A DNA stretch of 64,000 nucleotides, from positions 457,809 through 521,808 of the forward strand of contig NZ_SJNX01000001.1 of assembly GCF_004331075.1 (NCBI RefSeq), read 5' to 3'. This DNA is from Acinetobacter brisouioides. GTDB taxonomy: Bacteria > Pseudomonadota > Gammaproteobacteria > Pseudomonadales > Moraxellaceae. Numbering within the stretch: the stretch's first letter is position 1; every line of letters begins with the position of its first letter. The translations under genes and the position numbers were made by a program. The notes beneath the pieces were generated by a model. The model saw only the letters and a program-made list of their open reading frames with translations. It did no database searches and was not told where the DNA came from. This document shows positions 9,895 through 19,089 of the stretch, one piece after another.

Positions 9895-10746
9895 TTATGG
9901 TGTGGGTTGTACAGTTTGTAAGAACTGGCGAAGCTGGGTCACATCAATTTGACCTGGTGCTGAAGCCTGACCAATCATGCCGAAACTTAAGCTCCCTCCT
10001 GAACTTGCTGTTGCAATTCTGGAAATCGTGCCCAAGCGTCCCATTGACATGGTTAACAATGGTTTTTTGCTTTGTTGACTCACTTTTAATGTTGCGTTCA
10101 TCAAGGTAAACACATCGGCTTTAGACTGTGGCATGACTGCAATTTTTAAAATATCTGCGCCCATTTGGTCTTGTTTTAGCAGACGATCAACAATTTCCTG
10201 CTCGCTTGGTGTTTTGGCAAAATCATGATTCGACATCACCACCAAAACATGTTTTTCATGTGCCAAATCCGTCACTTTACGCACGACTTTCGCATCACGG
10301 AACATTTCAATATCAAGCAATTGCATAAACGGTTTTTTCAAATACGTGCTATAGATTTTGCCGTATTCTTCATCACTGACTTTAAGTTTACCGCCTTCGT
10401 TGGCAGTACGAATTGTTGCAAGGAGTGGTTTGTCTTTTAAGATTTGATTGAGCTGCTGTCCTAATGCAATCACCTGTTTGGTATCAGTTGCAAAGTTCAA
10501 CAAATCAATACGGAATTCAGCAATATCTGCATTCGGGTTGCTGGCAATCACTTTTGCCTGCGCAATCGCCTCATCAGCAGTTTGTGCTGTAATCGGCACA
10601 ATGGTCTTCACTGGCATCACACCAATATCAACATTTTTCACGACATAATGATCTGCCGTCAATGGTTGTGCCAACGCAACGGATGCTGCCCCCAACATGC
10701 TGCATGCTAGTGCCATCTGAAGTACTTTGTGTTTGATGTTCATCAT
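9895..10746 (-). CDS. quiB: 3-Dehydroquinate dehydratase, type I, exported
   Basis: About 283 residues. The protein has the type I (AroD-like) class hallmarks: EFRIDLL with the conserved Glu/Arg, the base histidine in SNHDFAKTPS, the Schiff-base lysine in DILKIAVMPQ, and the C-terminal substrate segment SMGRLGTISRIA. It dehydrates 3-dehydroquinate to 3-dehydroshikimate. Unlike biosynthetic AroD it begins with a signal peptide (MNIKHKVLQMALACSMLGAA...ALAQ), placing it in the periplasm with QuiA and QuiC. The frame opens upstream at 10785, but the ribosome site AAGGA (10757-10753) supports the ATG at 10746, or the adjacent one at 10743. Confidence 0.92.
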   Translation of the reverse strand: MMNIKHKVLQMALACSMLGAASVALAQPLTADHYVVKNVDIGVMPVKTIVPITAQTADEAIAQAKVIASNPNADIAEFRIDLLNFATDTKQVIALGQQLNQILKDKPLLATIRTANEGGKLKVSDEEYGKIYSTYLKKPFMQLLDIEMFRDAKVVRKVTDLAHEKHVLVVMSNHDFAKTPSEQEIVDRLLKQDQMGADILKIAVMPQSKADVFTLMNATLKVSQQSKKPLLTMSMGRLGTISRIATASSGGSLSFGMIGQASAPGQIDVTQLRQFLQTVQPTP

Positions 10747-10797
10747 TACCATTCCTTGTGTAATGTCGCTGTGTGGCATAACCACACAGCGTACAGC

Positions 10798-11427
10798 TTA
10801 GATATCAAAAAATACGGTTTCGTTTTCGCCTTGGATACGAATATCAAAGCGATAAACCACCTGACCATCACGCTCTTCACGTTTAGCCACCAAAGTGTTG
10901 CGACGTGGCGCCCACTCAATACCTGTCAAGATTGGGTCTTTGGCATTCGCTTCAGCTTCATCTTCAAAATACACACGGGTATTGAGACCTAAGTTGATAC
11001 CACGTGCAAAAATGATTAAAGCAATATGCGGTGCTTGCTGTGTACCTTTGCGCCCTGGAACTGCACCTGGTTTAATGGTGTCAAAGTGCCATACGCCAGT
11101 CTGGAAATCAGCACCTGCACGCCCCCAACCTTGAAAATGTGGGTCAGCAGTTTTGCCCTGAATGTCGGCTTGGCTTGGGTAAACGCCATTGGCATCGGCT
11201 TGCCAGATTTCAACCAACACATCACGAAGCGGCAAACCTAGACCGTCAAAAACCTGACCTTCAAGGCGAATACGTTCGCCCTGAGTGTGTTCTTGCAAAA
11301 GATTGTTATTGAAATTGTTGTCAAACACTTCAATGTTGGCTTGTTTTGGCAACAGACCAATATGTACGTAAGGGCCACCTGTTTGAGATGGGGTTTCTGC
11401 TAATTCTTGAAAATTCCAGCCATTCAT
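10798..11427 (-). CDS. pcaG: Protocatechuate 3,4-dioxygenase alpha subunit
   Basis: 209 residues, the usual length. It starts MNGWNFQELAETPSQTGGPY, the conserved alpha-subunit N-terminus. It has the intradiol dioxygenase beta-sandwich with GQVFDGLGLPLRDVLVEIWQ and ends in QGENETVFFDI. Alpha subunits lack the iron ligands and complete the active-site pocket of PcaH. A longer frame opens at 11445, overlapping the pcaH stop, but GGAG seven nt before 11427 and homology support the shorter start. Confidence 0.96.
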   Translation of the reverse strand: MNGWNFQELAETPSQTGGPYVHIGLLPKQANIEVFDNNFNNNLLQEHTQGERIRLEGQVFDGLGLPLRDVLVEIWQADANGVYPSQADIQGKTADPHFQGWGRAGADFQTGVWHFDTIKPGAVPGRKGTQQAPHIALIIFARGINLGLNTRVYFEDEAEANAKDPILTGIEWAPRRNTLVAKREERDGQVVYRFDIRIQGENETVFFDI

Positions 11428-11444
11428 TTTTTCTACTCCATCCA

Positions 11445-12182
<738 letters not shown>

Positions 12183-12207
12183 TTAAATTTTAAAAAAATT
12201 GCATCCA

Positions 12208-12606
12208 TTACGTTTGCTGGCTAGGTGAAATTCCTAGCTCTTTAAATACCTCTTCTGCCATATGCATCGCGGCATTTGCTGCTGGCAAACCTGCATACAA
12301 TGAACAGTGAAGAAATAATTCTTTGAGGTCATCTTGAGTGACACCATTGTTAAAGCAGGCACGAATATGCATACGTAACTCCGCTTCACGACCAAGTGCC
12401 AACAACACCGCCATAGTCACCAGACTACGGGTATGGCGTGGCATGCCAGGGCGAGACCACACTTCACCCCAAGCAAAACGGCTAATAAAATTTTGAAAGT
12501 CGCTATTGAAGTCATTCAGGTTTTCAATCGAACGGTTGACGTGCTTTTCGCCTAAAACTTCCGTGCGAACTTGAATACCTTGTTTGTAGCGTTCATCATC
12601 ATTCAT
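12208..12606 (-). CDS. pcaC: 4-Carboxymuconolactone decarboxylase
   Basis: 132 residues of the CMD/AhpD fold. It contains RSLVTMAVLLALGREAELRMH and a C-terminal conserved helix (CSLYAGLPAANAAMHMAEEV). It converts 4-carboxymuconolactone to beta-ketoadipate enol-lactone. The frame opens at 12657 inside pcaK, but the ATG at 12606 (MNDDERYKQG) has the ribosome site GAGGG at good distance and matches the family start, leaving a 13-bp gap after pcaK. Confidence 0.95.
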   Translation of the reverse strand: MNDDERYKQGIQVRTEVLGEKHVNRSIENLNDFNSDFQNFISRFAWGEVWSRPGMPRHTRSLVTMAVLLALGREAELRMHIRACFNNGVTQDDLKELFLHCSLYAGLPAANAAMHMAEEVFKELGISPSQQT

Positions 12607-12619
12607 AAGAAAACCCTCA

Positions 12620-13975
12620 TTAGGTTGCATCAGTATGTGCAACCAGTGATTTGACAAAAATAGACACTGCGGCAGCGGTCGCCGGAATCAGCAACATGCT
12701 CAGAATTGCAGTAAATGACCAGTGTTGACCTAAAAGCACTGCGCCAATCCATGCTCCAAACACCGCACCGAAACGCCCGATCCCTGACATCCACGCCACA
12801 CCTGTTGCACGGCATTGGGTTGGGTAAAAACGCGCACTGAGTGCTGGCATAGAAGACTGTGCACCATTGATTGCAACACCTGCGCAAAGCACCAAGACTG
12901 CAAGCAATATCGGGCTACTCAGGCTTTGACCCACGGTGAATGCAAAGACACCAGCCGCCAAATAAAACCCTGCAATAATGCGGTTCGGGTTAAAGCGATC
13001 CATAGCCCAGCCAATAAACAACGCACTAAGCACACCACCGAACTGGAACAGACCACCAATAAAGGCTGCACGTTCCATACTCGCGCCAGTTTCACGCATC
13101 AAGGTTGGCAACCAGCTGGTGAGCAGGTAAATCATCACCAAACCCATGAAATAGGTGAGCCAAAGCAATAACGTGCCTTTGATGTATGTTGGCGAAAAGA
13201 GCATCGAAAACACGTTTTGCTTTTGCTGCCCTGCACTTTTTTCTTCAGGCACATGAAACTCAGTCACGTTCTGAACTTGAGTTGGTGCAATACGGCTCAA
13301 AATTTTGCGAACTTTTTCGCTATTGCCACCACGAACAATCAAGAAGCGATAAGACTCTGGCAAGAAACCAACCACGAAGAAGGTCAGAATCATTGGGCTC
13401 CAGCCACCAAACAGGAATAAGCTGTGCCAGCCAAAGTGTGGAATCATCCAGCTACTTAAAAAGCCGCCAATCGCCATACCCAAGTTGTAACCACAGAACA
13501 TACAGGTCACGAGTAATGAACGAATGCGCGTTGGACAATATTCAGAAAACAGTGTGGTGGCGTTTGGCATAGCTGCCCCCAACCCGATTCCGGTCAAGAA
13601 ACGCAAAACAACCAAAGTATCGAGATTGTTGGCATAAGCACAGCCGATGGTAAAACCACCAAAAATCAGCATGGAAAATGACAGTACCGCCTTACGACCA
13701 AAACGGTCAGCTGTTGGCCCTGAGACCAATGCACCGATGATCATGCCGCCAAGTGCAGCACTCATCACAGGACCCAACTGAGAACGGTCAAGCCCCCAGT
13801 CCTGTGCCAATGCAGGGGCAATAAAGCCCATGGCAGCAGTGTCGATACCATCTAGAAAAACAATGAAAAAACAAATTGCAGCAATCATCCACTGATAAGC
13901 ACTTAATGGTGAATCATTAATTAGTGCTTGTGCATCCATGCTCACATTCGGGCGAGAGGTATCCTGAGACGCCAT
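12620..13975 (-). CDS. pcaK: 4-Hydroxybenzoate/protocatechuate MFS transporter
   Basis: 451 residues with twelve hydrophobic segments. It has the aromatic acid:H+ symporter (AAHS) signature FLDGIDTAAMG in TM1 and the MFS loop motif GPTADRFGRKAVL between TM2 and TM3. PcaK imports protocatechuate or 4-hydroxybenzoate. Here it would also take up protocatechuate made in the periplasm by QuiABC. SD AAGGAGG lies 5 nt before the ATG, one of the strongest in the operon. Confidence 0.95.
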   Translation of the reverse strand: MASQDTSRPNVSMDAQALINDSPLSAYQWMIAAICFFIVFLDGIDTAAMGFIAPALAQDWGLDRSQLGPVMSAALGGMIIGALVSGPTADRFGRKAVLSFSMLIFGGFTIGCAYANNLDTLVVLRFLTGIGLGAAMPNATTLFSEYCPTRIRSLLVTCMFCGYNLGMAIGGFLSSWMIPHFGWHSLFLFGGWSPMILTFFVVGFLPESYRFLIVRGGNSEKVRKILSRIAPTQVQNVTEFHVPEEKSAGQQKQNVFSMLFSPTYIKGTLLLWLTYFMGLVMIYLLTSWLPTLMRETGASMERAAFIGGLFQFGGVLSALFIGWAMDRFNPNRIIAGFYLAAGVFAFTVGQSLSSPILLAVLVLCAGVAINGAQSSMPALSARFYPTQCRATGVAWMSGIGRFGAVFGAWIGAVLLGQHWSFTAILSMLLIPATAAAVSIFVKSLVAHTDAT

Positions 13976-14016
13976 AGTTGCCTCCTTAGGCGAAAATCCT
14001 TTTAAAACAGTGGGCT

Positions 14017-14802
14017 TTATGAAATCACTTCAATAAAGCGCTGAAGAGCCTGAGTAAATCCTTCGGGTTGTTCAATATTTGATAAATGTGATGCGGGCAA
14101 AATACTGAGCTGACTACGGGCAATGCGTTGCTGCATAAACTCAGCATCAGCAACCGTAGTAATCGGGTCAAATTTACCTGCAATCAGTAAGGCTGGAATC
14201 TGAATATCGGCAATCTGTTCACGCAAATCTTCATGTGCCAAAGCTCGGCAGGCATTGGCATAACCTTGTGCTGGTGTATTGGCTAAACTTTGAATCGTTT
14301 GCTGCGCCAAGGCGTCTTCCTGATAGTCAAATTCACTGCTAAACCAACGGCTATGCGTCGATGCAACCAAATCTGCCAAACCATTTTTCTCAACCGCTTC
14401 AGCACGTGATAACCACGCTTCTGCTGTTCCAATTTTTGCTGCGGAGTTGGCAACTGTAATGCTGTAAAAACGTGCTGGAAGATAAATTCCCAAATACAGT
14501 GCAGTTAAACCACCCATGGAAATTCCGCAAAAATGCGCTTTCTCAACCTTCAAGCCATCAAGAATATCGATCACATCTTCTGCAAGGTTTTGCACAGTTG
14601 TCTCTGCGATGACATCGCTTTGACCATGTCCACGAGTATCATAAGTAATCACTTTGAACTGCTTTTTCAGTTCAGCAACCTGTGGCTGCCACATAGCATG
14701 ATCGGTTCCCAACGAATTGGAAAAAATAATGGCAGGTGCATTCTCAGGACCTTCCACATAAACCGATAAATGCTTGCCTTGACGATTGGTAATCGTGATC
14801 AT
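14017..14802 (-). CDS. pcaD: Beta-ketoadipate enol-lactone hydrolase
   Basis: 261 residues, alpha/beta hydrolase. The nucleophile elbow is GISMGG, the oxyanion region reads FSNSLGTDHAMW, and the histidine lies in LPASHLSNIEQPEGF. It hydrolyses enol-lactone to beta-ketoadipate. An in-frame GTG at 14805 precedes the ATG at 14802. The ATG overlaps the pcaB stop (TGATG), so the two are translationally coupled. Confidence 0.96.
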   Translation of the reverse strand: MITITNRQGKHLSVYVEGPENAPAIIFSNSLGTDHAMWQPQVAELKKQFKVITYDTRGHGQSDVIAETTVQNLAEDVIDILDGLKVEKAHFCGISMGGLTALYLGIYLPARFYSITVANSAAKIGTAEAWLSRAEAVEKNGLADLVASTHSRWFSSEFDYQEDALAQQTIQSLANTPAQGYANACRALAHEDLREQIADIQIPALLIAGKFDPITTVADAEFMQQRIARSQLSILPASHLSNIEQPEGFTQALQRFIEVIS

Positions 14803-16163
14803 CACTTTGCCACTCCTGTCTGTGCTTCCTGCAAAACTGCATCAATTTGTGCCTGAATATTGCCTAAATAAGATTCAGGTTTAAAAATCGTCGAAATTTC
14901 TGCTGTAGAAAAATTATTTTTGACGTCATCAAGTTCAGCGATGACCTCTTTTAAGTGTTTTTGCTCAGCCACCGCAGTTTTGCATGCTGCTTCCACCAGA
15001 TGATGTGCATTGAGGCGTCCCATTTTCGGTGCCAATGCCATCATGACTGCTTCAGCCATAATCAAACCTTGGGTACAGTCCAGATTGCGCTGCATGTTGC
15101 TCGGGTTAACTTCCATCCCTTGTAAAACGTCCAAGGTACGAGACAGTGCACCTGCGCAAAGCTGAAAAATCTCAGGTAACACCAACCATTCGGCATGCCA
15201 TGCGCCAAGACTGCGCTCGTGTTCCTGTACCATGCTTTGATAAATGCTGGACATTAATGCAGGTACACGGTTTGCGGCTGCAAGTACCGATGCCGCTGCA
15301 ACAGGATTGCGTTTATGCGGCATGGTCGATGAGCCGCCGCGACCTGTTGCAGTTGGTTCAAACACTTCAGCAATTTCTGTCTGCATCATTAAAGACCAGT
15401 CACGTGCCATTTTGCCTGTGTTGCCGACAATCATGCCAAGGACACTGGCAATCTCCACGATACGGTCACGCTCACCATGCCAAGTACAGATTGGTGTCGC
15501 CAAATGGAGCTGTTGGGCAAATGCTTCGACAACTGCGGAACCCTGATCAAGCAGTGATGCCAATGAACCCGCTGCACCGCCGAGCTGAACAGCCAGTACG
15601 CGGGCTTTCATTGCCTGAATCCGATCCAAATCACGTTTAAATGCACTTGCCCAACGAGCAAACTTGTGACCCAGCGTAATTGGCAAAGCTTGTTGTAGCC
15701 ATGTCCGCCCAATCATCACCTGATCACGATAAACTTGTGCCTGCGTCAATGCCGCTTGGTAGTTTTGCTGCACGCTGTGTTCAACATGCTGCAACGCATC
15801 ACGGCACTGTAAAATACAGGCGGTATCTAAAATATCCTGACTGGTTGCCCCCCAGTGCACAAAACGTGAGGCAGCTTCATCTTGCTGTTTCACAATTGCA
15901 GTCAACTGTTTTACAAAAGGAATTGCGATATTGCCTGCAAGTCCTGTCGCGGTTGCTAACGCATCAAAATCGATCTGTTCCAATGCTGTTTTTTGTGCAA
16001 TCGCTTCAATCGAATCTGCCGCAGATTGAGGGATTACCCCAACCTGCGCTTGAGCTTTTGCCAGTGCCACTTCAGCTTGAATCATGTAAGAAATCAAAGA
16101 CTGATCACTGAAAACTTCAGTCACATCATCCTGATAAAATAAGCTGGCATATAACTGGCTCAT
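14802..16163 (-). CDS. pcaB: 3-Carboxy-cis,cis-muconate cycloisomerase
   Basis: 453 residues of the fumarase/aspartase superfamily. The flexible signature loop GGSSTMPHKRNPVAA lies in the middle and ATSQDILDTA is the second conserved block. Bacterial PcaB forms 4-carboxymuconolactone from carboxymuconate. It follows pcaF by 2 bp and overlaps pcaD. Confidence 0.96.
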   Translation of the reverse strand: MSQLYASLFYQDDVTEVFSDQSLISYMIQAEVALAKAQAQVGVIPQSAADSIEAIAQKTALEQIDFDALATATGLAGNIAIPFVKQLTAIVKQQDEAASRFVHWGATSQDILDTACILQCRDALQHVEHSVQQNYQAALTQAQVYRDQVMIGRTWLQQALPITLGHKFARWASAFKRDLDRIQAMKARVLAVQLGGAAGSLASLLDQGSAVVEAFAQQLHLATPICTWHGERDRIVEIASVLGMIVGNTGKMARDWSLMMQTEIAEVFEPTATGRGGSSTMPHKRNPVAAASVLAAANRVPALMSSIYQSMVQEHERSLGAWHAEWLVLPEIFQLCAGALSRTLDVLQGMEVNPSNMQRNLDCTQGLIMAEAVMMALAPKMGRLNAHHLVEAACKTAVAEQKHLKEVIAELDDVKNNFSTAEISTIFKPESYLGNIQAQIDAVLQEAQTGVAK

Positions 16164-16165
16164 AG

Positions 16166-17371
16166 TTAAACTCGCTCAATAATCAAAGCAATACCCTGAC
16201 CAACACCGATACACATTGAACATAACGCGTACTTGCCGCCTGTCTGCTCAAGCTGGTTCAGTGCTGTAGTCACCAGACGCGCACCTGAAGCACCGAGTGG
16301 ATGACCCAGTGCAATCGCACCCCCGTTTGGATTGACCCGTGCATCATCATCCGCCAGCCCCAAATCACGGGTACACGCCAAAGCCTGTGCAGCAAAGGCT
16401 TCGTTCAGTTCAATCACATCCATCTGTGCCAAAGTCAGGTTGGCCTGTTTCAGTAATTTCTTGATCGCAGGCGCTGGGGCAAAACCCATGATGCGTGGTT
16501 CAACACCCACGGTGGTTGCCGCAATAATTTTGGCACGGGCTTTCAGTTCGTATTTTGTGATGGCTTCATCTGACGCAATCAGCAATGCGGCTGCACCATC
16601 GTTAATGCCTGAAGCATTGCCAGCAGTCACTGTACCTTCGGCGTTGACCACAGGTTTGAGTTTGGTCAAGGTTTCCAACGTGGTTGAAGCGCGTGGATGT
16701 TCATCGGTATCAATCACGATGGCATCACCTTTGCGCTGTGGAATCGTCACAGGCACGATTTCGTTGGCAAAGTAACCTTTGGCTTGTGCTGCAGCAGTAC
16801 GTTGCTGGCTGGTTAAAGCAAACTTGTCCTGATCTTCACGGCTAATGTGGAACTGTGCCGCCACGTTCTCTGCAGTTTGTGGCATGGTGTCCACGCCATA
16901 CATTTCTTTGAGTTTCGGATTGATAAAACGCCAGCCCATGGTGGTATCTTCAATCTTTTGGGTACGTCCGTAAGCGGTTTCCGATTTGCCCATCACAAAT
17001 GGGGCACGGCTCATGCTTTCCACACCACCCGCGATGATCAGATCGGCTTCACCCGCTTTAATGGTACGTGCTGCCATGGCAATGGCATCTAAAGATGAAC
17101 CACATAAACGGTTAATCGTGGTGGCTGGCACTTGGTACGGTAAGCCTGCAAGTAGAGATGACATGCGCCCGACATTACGGTTGTCTTCACCGGCTTGGTT
17201 GGCACAGCCATAGATCACGTCATCGACCTGTTGCCAGTCCACGCTTGGGTTACGCTGCATCAGGGCTTTGATTGGTAAAGCACCGAGGTCATCGGCACGA
17301 ACTGTGGCTAGACCACCGGCATAACGACCAAACGGAGTACGGATGGCATCGACAATATAAGCATTTTTCAT
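16166..17371 (-). CDS. pcaF: Beta-ketoadipyl-CoA thiolase
   Basis: 401 residues, thiolase family. The acylated cysteine lies in INRLCGSSLDA, LNEAFAAQALA follows, the histidine lies in GGAIALGHPLGASG, and the second cysteine in CSMCIGVGQG. It cleaves beta-ketoadipyl-CoA to acetyl-CoA and succinyl-CoA, the last step of the pathway. SD AGGA lies 7 nt before the ATG. It is separated from pcaJ by a palindromic element (17391-17460). A CatF paralogue elsewhere in the genome would be expected, but the pca context identifies this copy. Confidence 0.96.
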   Translation of the reverse strand: MKNAYIVDAIRTPFGRYAGGLATVRADDLGALPIKALMQRNPSVDWQQVDDVIYGCANQAGEDNRNVGRMSSLLAGLPYQVPATTINRLCGSSLDAIAMAARTIKAGEADLIIAGGVESMSRAPFVMGKSETAYGRTQKIEDTTMGWRFINPKLKEMYGVDTMPQTAENVAAQFHISREDQDKFALTSQQRTAAAQAKGYFANEIVPVTIPQRKGDAIVIDTDEHPRASTTLETLTKLKPVVNAEGTVTAGNASGINDGAAALLIASDEAITKYELKARAKIIAATTVGVEPRIMGFAPAPAIKKLLKQANLTLAQMDVIELNEAFAAQALACTRDLGLADDDARVNPNGGAIALGHPLGASGARLVTTALNQLEQTGGKYALCSMCIGVGQGIALIIERV

Positions 17372-17390
17372 TTTTTAATCCTGTCTTTTA

Positions 17391-17460
17391 AATCCCCCTT
17401 TATCCCCCTTGACTCAAGGGGGATACTCCTCCCTTTTTAAAAGGGAGGCTGGGAAGGATT
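17391..17460. repeat. Double-hairpin palindromic element between pcaJ and pcaF
   Basis: Two adjacent hairpins: ATCCCCCTT (17402-17410) / AAGGGGGAT (17416-17424), and CCTCCCTTTT (17428-17437) / AAAAGGGAGG (17439-17448). The ends are also inverted (AATCC at 17391-17395, GGATT at 17456-17460). The size, nested symmetry and purine/pyrimidine clustering look like a REP/MITE-type dispersed element. It lies in the pcaIJF mRNA and would fold strongly there. No T run follows on the minus strand, so it is not a simple terminator. Confidence 0.65.
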
Positions 17461-17462
17461 AT

Positions 17463-18116
17463 TTATCCTTGAGTCGCGTCGATTAGTGTTGCACCCGTCA
17501 TTGCCTGTAGCTCGTCAAAGCTTAAGCCTTCGACTTTCTCCAGTACTTTTAGCCCTTCAGGTGTGACATCAATTACACACAGGTCGGTATAGATCCGGTC
17601 TACACATTTCAGACCTGTTGCAGGATAAGTCAGTTCTGCCACAATCTTGGGTTCACCCTGTTTGGTGACATGATCAGTGGTGATAAAGACTTTTTTCGCA
17701 CCCACAGCCAGATCCATCGCGCCACCCACGGCTGGGATGGCATTCGGTGCACCGGTATGCCAGTTAGCCAAATCACCATTGGCTGCAATCTGGAAGGCAC
17801 CGAGGACTGCGATATCAAGGTGACCACCACGCATCATGGCAAACGAATCGCCATGATGGAAAAACGCGCCGCCTTTGAGCATGGTCACGAATTCTTTACC
17901 GGCATTGATCAGTTCAGGGTCTTCTTCACCTTCTGCTGGTGGTGGGCCAAATGCCAACAAGCCATTTTCAGAATGCAAAAACACGTCTTTGTCTGCAGGC
18001 AGGTAGCTGGCGATCTTGGTCGGTAAGCCAATGCCAAGGTTGACATAAGCGCCATCAGGAATGTCTTGAGCGACACGTTCAGCAATTTGGTCACGGGTTA
18101 GTTTTTTATAGCTCAT
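17463..18116 (-). CDS. pcaJ: 3-Oxoadipate CoA-transferase subunit B
   Basis: 217 residues. The class I CoA-transferase beta-subunit active-site glutamate lies in LHSENGLLAFG, and GIGLPTKIASY and GGAMDLAVGAKKV are further conserved blocks. With PcaI it moves CoA from succinyl-CoA to beta-ketoadipate. SD AAGGAG lies 6 nt before the ATG, and the gene is 10 bp downstream of pcaI. Confidence 0.96.
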   Translation of the reverse strand: MSYKKLTRDQIAERVAQDIPDGAYVNLGIGLPTKIASYLPADKDVFLHSENGLLAFGPPPAEGEEDPELINAGKEFVTMLKGGAFFHHGDSFAMMRGGHLDIAVLGAFQIAANGDLANWHTGAPNAIPAVGGAMDLAVGAKKVFITTDHVTKQGEPKIVAELTYPATGLKCVDRIYTDLCVIDVTPEGLKVLEKVEGLSFDELQAMTGATLIDATQG

Positions 18117-18126
18117 GTCAGTCTCC

Positions 18127-18813
18127 TTATGCGCTTGTCAGTGGTGAAGTGGGTTCAACCTGAACCACATGCTGCACAAAGATGCCTGGGGTAATGATGT
18201 GTTCAGGATCAAGTGCACCCAGTTCAACCACTTCAGAGACTTGTGCGATGGTGACTTTCGCTGCCATGGCCATGATTGGGCCAAAGTTACGTGCGGATTT
18301 ACGGTAAACCAGATTGCCCCAGCGGTCGCCCTGCTGTGCCTTGATCAAGGCAAAATCAGCATGGATTGGATATTCCAGCACATAGTCTTTACCATCGATA
18401 TGGCGGGTTTCTTTACCTTCAGCCAGTAAAGTGCCATAGCCTGTCGGGGTAAATACCGCGCCTAAGCCCATACCTGCAGCCTGGATACGACAAGCGAGGT
18501 TGCCTTGTGGCACCAGTTCCAGCTCGATTTTGCCTGCACGGTACAGTTCGTCGAACACCCAAGAGTCAGACTGGCGCGGGAAAGAACAGATGACTTTTTT
18601 CACAGCACCTGCTTTGAGCAATTTCGCCAGACCGTAGTCGCCATTGCCCGCATTGTTGCTGACAATGGTCAGGTCTTTGATGCCCAAATCCAGTAAGCCA
18701 TCAATGAGTTCAGCAGGTTGTCCTGCCGTGCCAAAGCCACCAATCATGATGGTCGAACCATCTTTAATTTGTGACAGAACCTCGCGAAATGAGGTCGCAC
18801 TTTTATTTATCAT
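18127..18813 (-). CDS. pcaI: 3-Oxoadipate CoA-transferase subunit A
   Basis: 228 residues. It has the class I CoA-transferase alpha-subunit glycine-rich block MIGGFGTAGQPAELIDGL and NNAGNGDYGLAKLL. It is the first gene of the pca-qui transcript and partner of PcaJ. SD GGAG lies 7 nt before the ATG. The upstream 276 bp shared with pcaU hold the PcaU operator. Confidence 0.96.
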   Translation of the reverse strand: MINKSATSFREVLSQIKDGSTIMIGGFGTAGQPAELIDGLLDLGIKDLTIVSNNAGNGDYGLAKLLKAGAVKKVICSFPRQSDSWVFDELYRAGKIELELVPQGNLACRIQAAGMGLGAVFTPTGYGTLLAEGKETRHIDGKDYVLEYPIHADFALIKAQQGDRWGNLVYRKSARNFGPIMAMAAKVTIAQVSEVVELGALDPEHIITPGIFVQHVVQVEPTSPLTSA

Positions 18814-18986
18814 TGGATAACTCCACTGTGCATCATAAAATGATTAATTGATTGGAACTAAAAATTGGGCAGGATGAAGTAAGTCGCTTTCAACTTTGTT
18901 ACCCAATCCCGAGTAATTTAATTAGATTTCCTTTGTCTGCTCATTTTTTATAATTTTCGCCTAAACATCTAGCAGTAAAACGCGTA

Positions 18987-19027
18987 ATTGTTCGATGAAC
19001 ATCCATATTGTTCGACTATCGAACAAT
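18987..19027. promoter_or_regulatory. PcaU operator: three copies of ATTGTTCGA
   Basis: ATTGTTCGA occurs at 18987-18995 and again at 19007-19015, exactly 20 bp apart. The second copy is paired with its reverse complement TCGAACAAT at 19019-19027 across a 3-bp spacer. One palindrome plus one direct repeat at two helical turns is the arrangement described for the PcaU/PobR-type IclR activators of Acinetobacter. It lies midway between divergent pcaI and pcaU, so it can serve induction of pcaI and control of pcaU itself. Confidence 0.88.
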
Positions 19028-19089
19028 AGTTATTATTTTGAACATCCTAGAAAATAATGCTTGGTCAAGCACTTTACATGGTGGATTAG

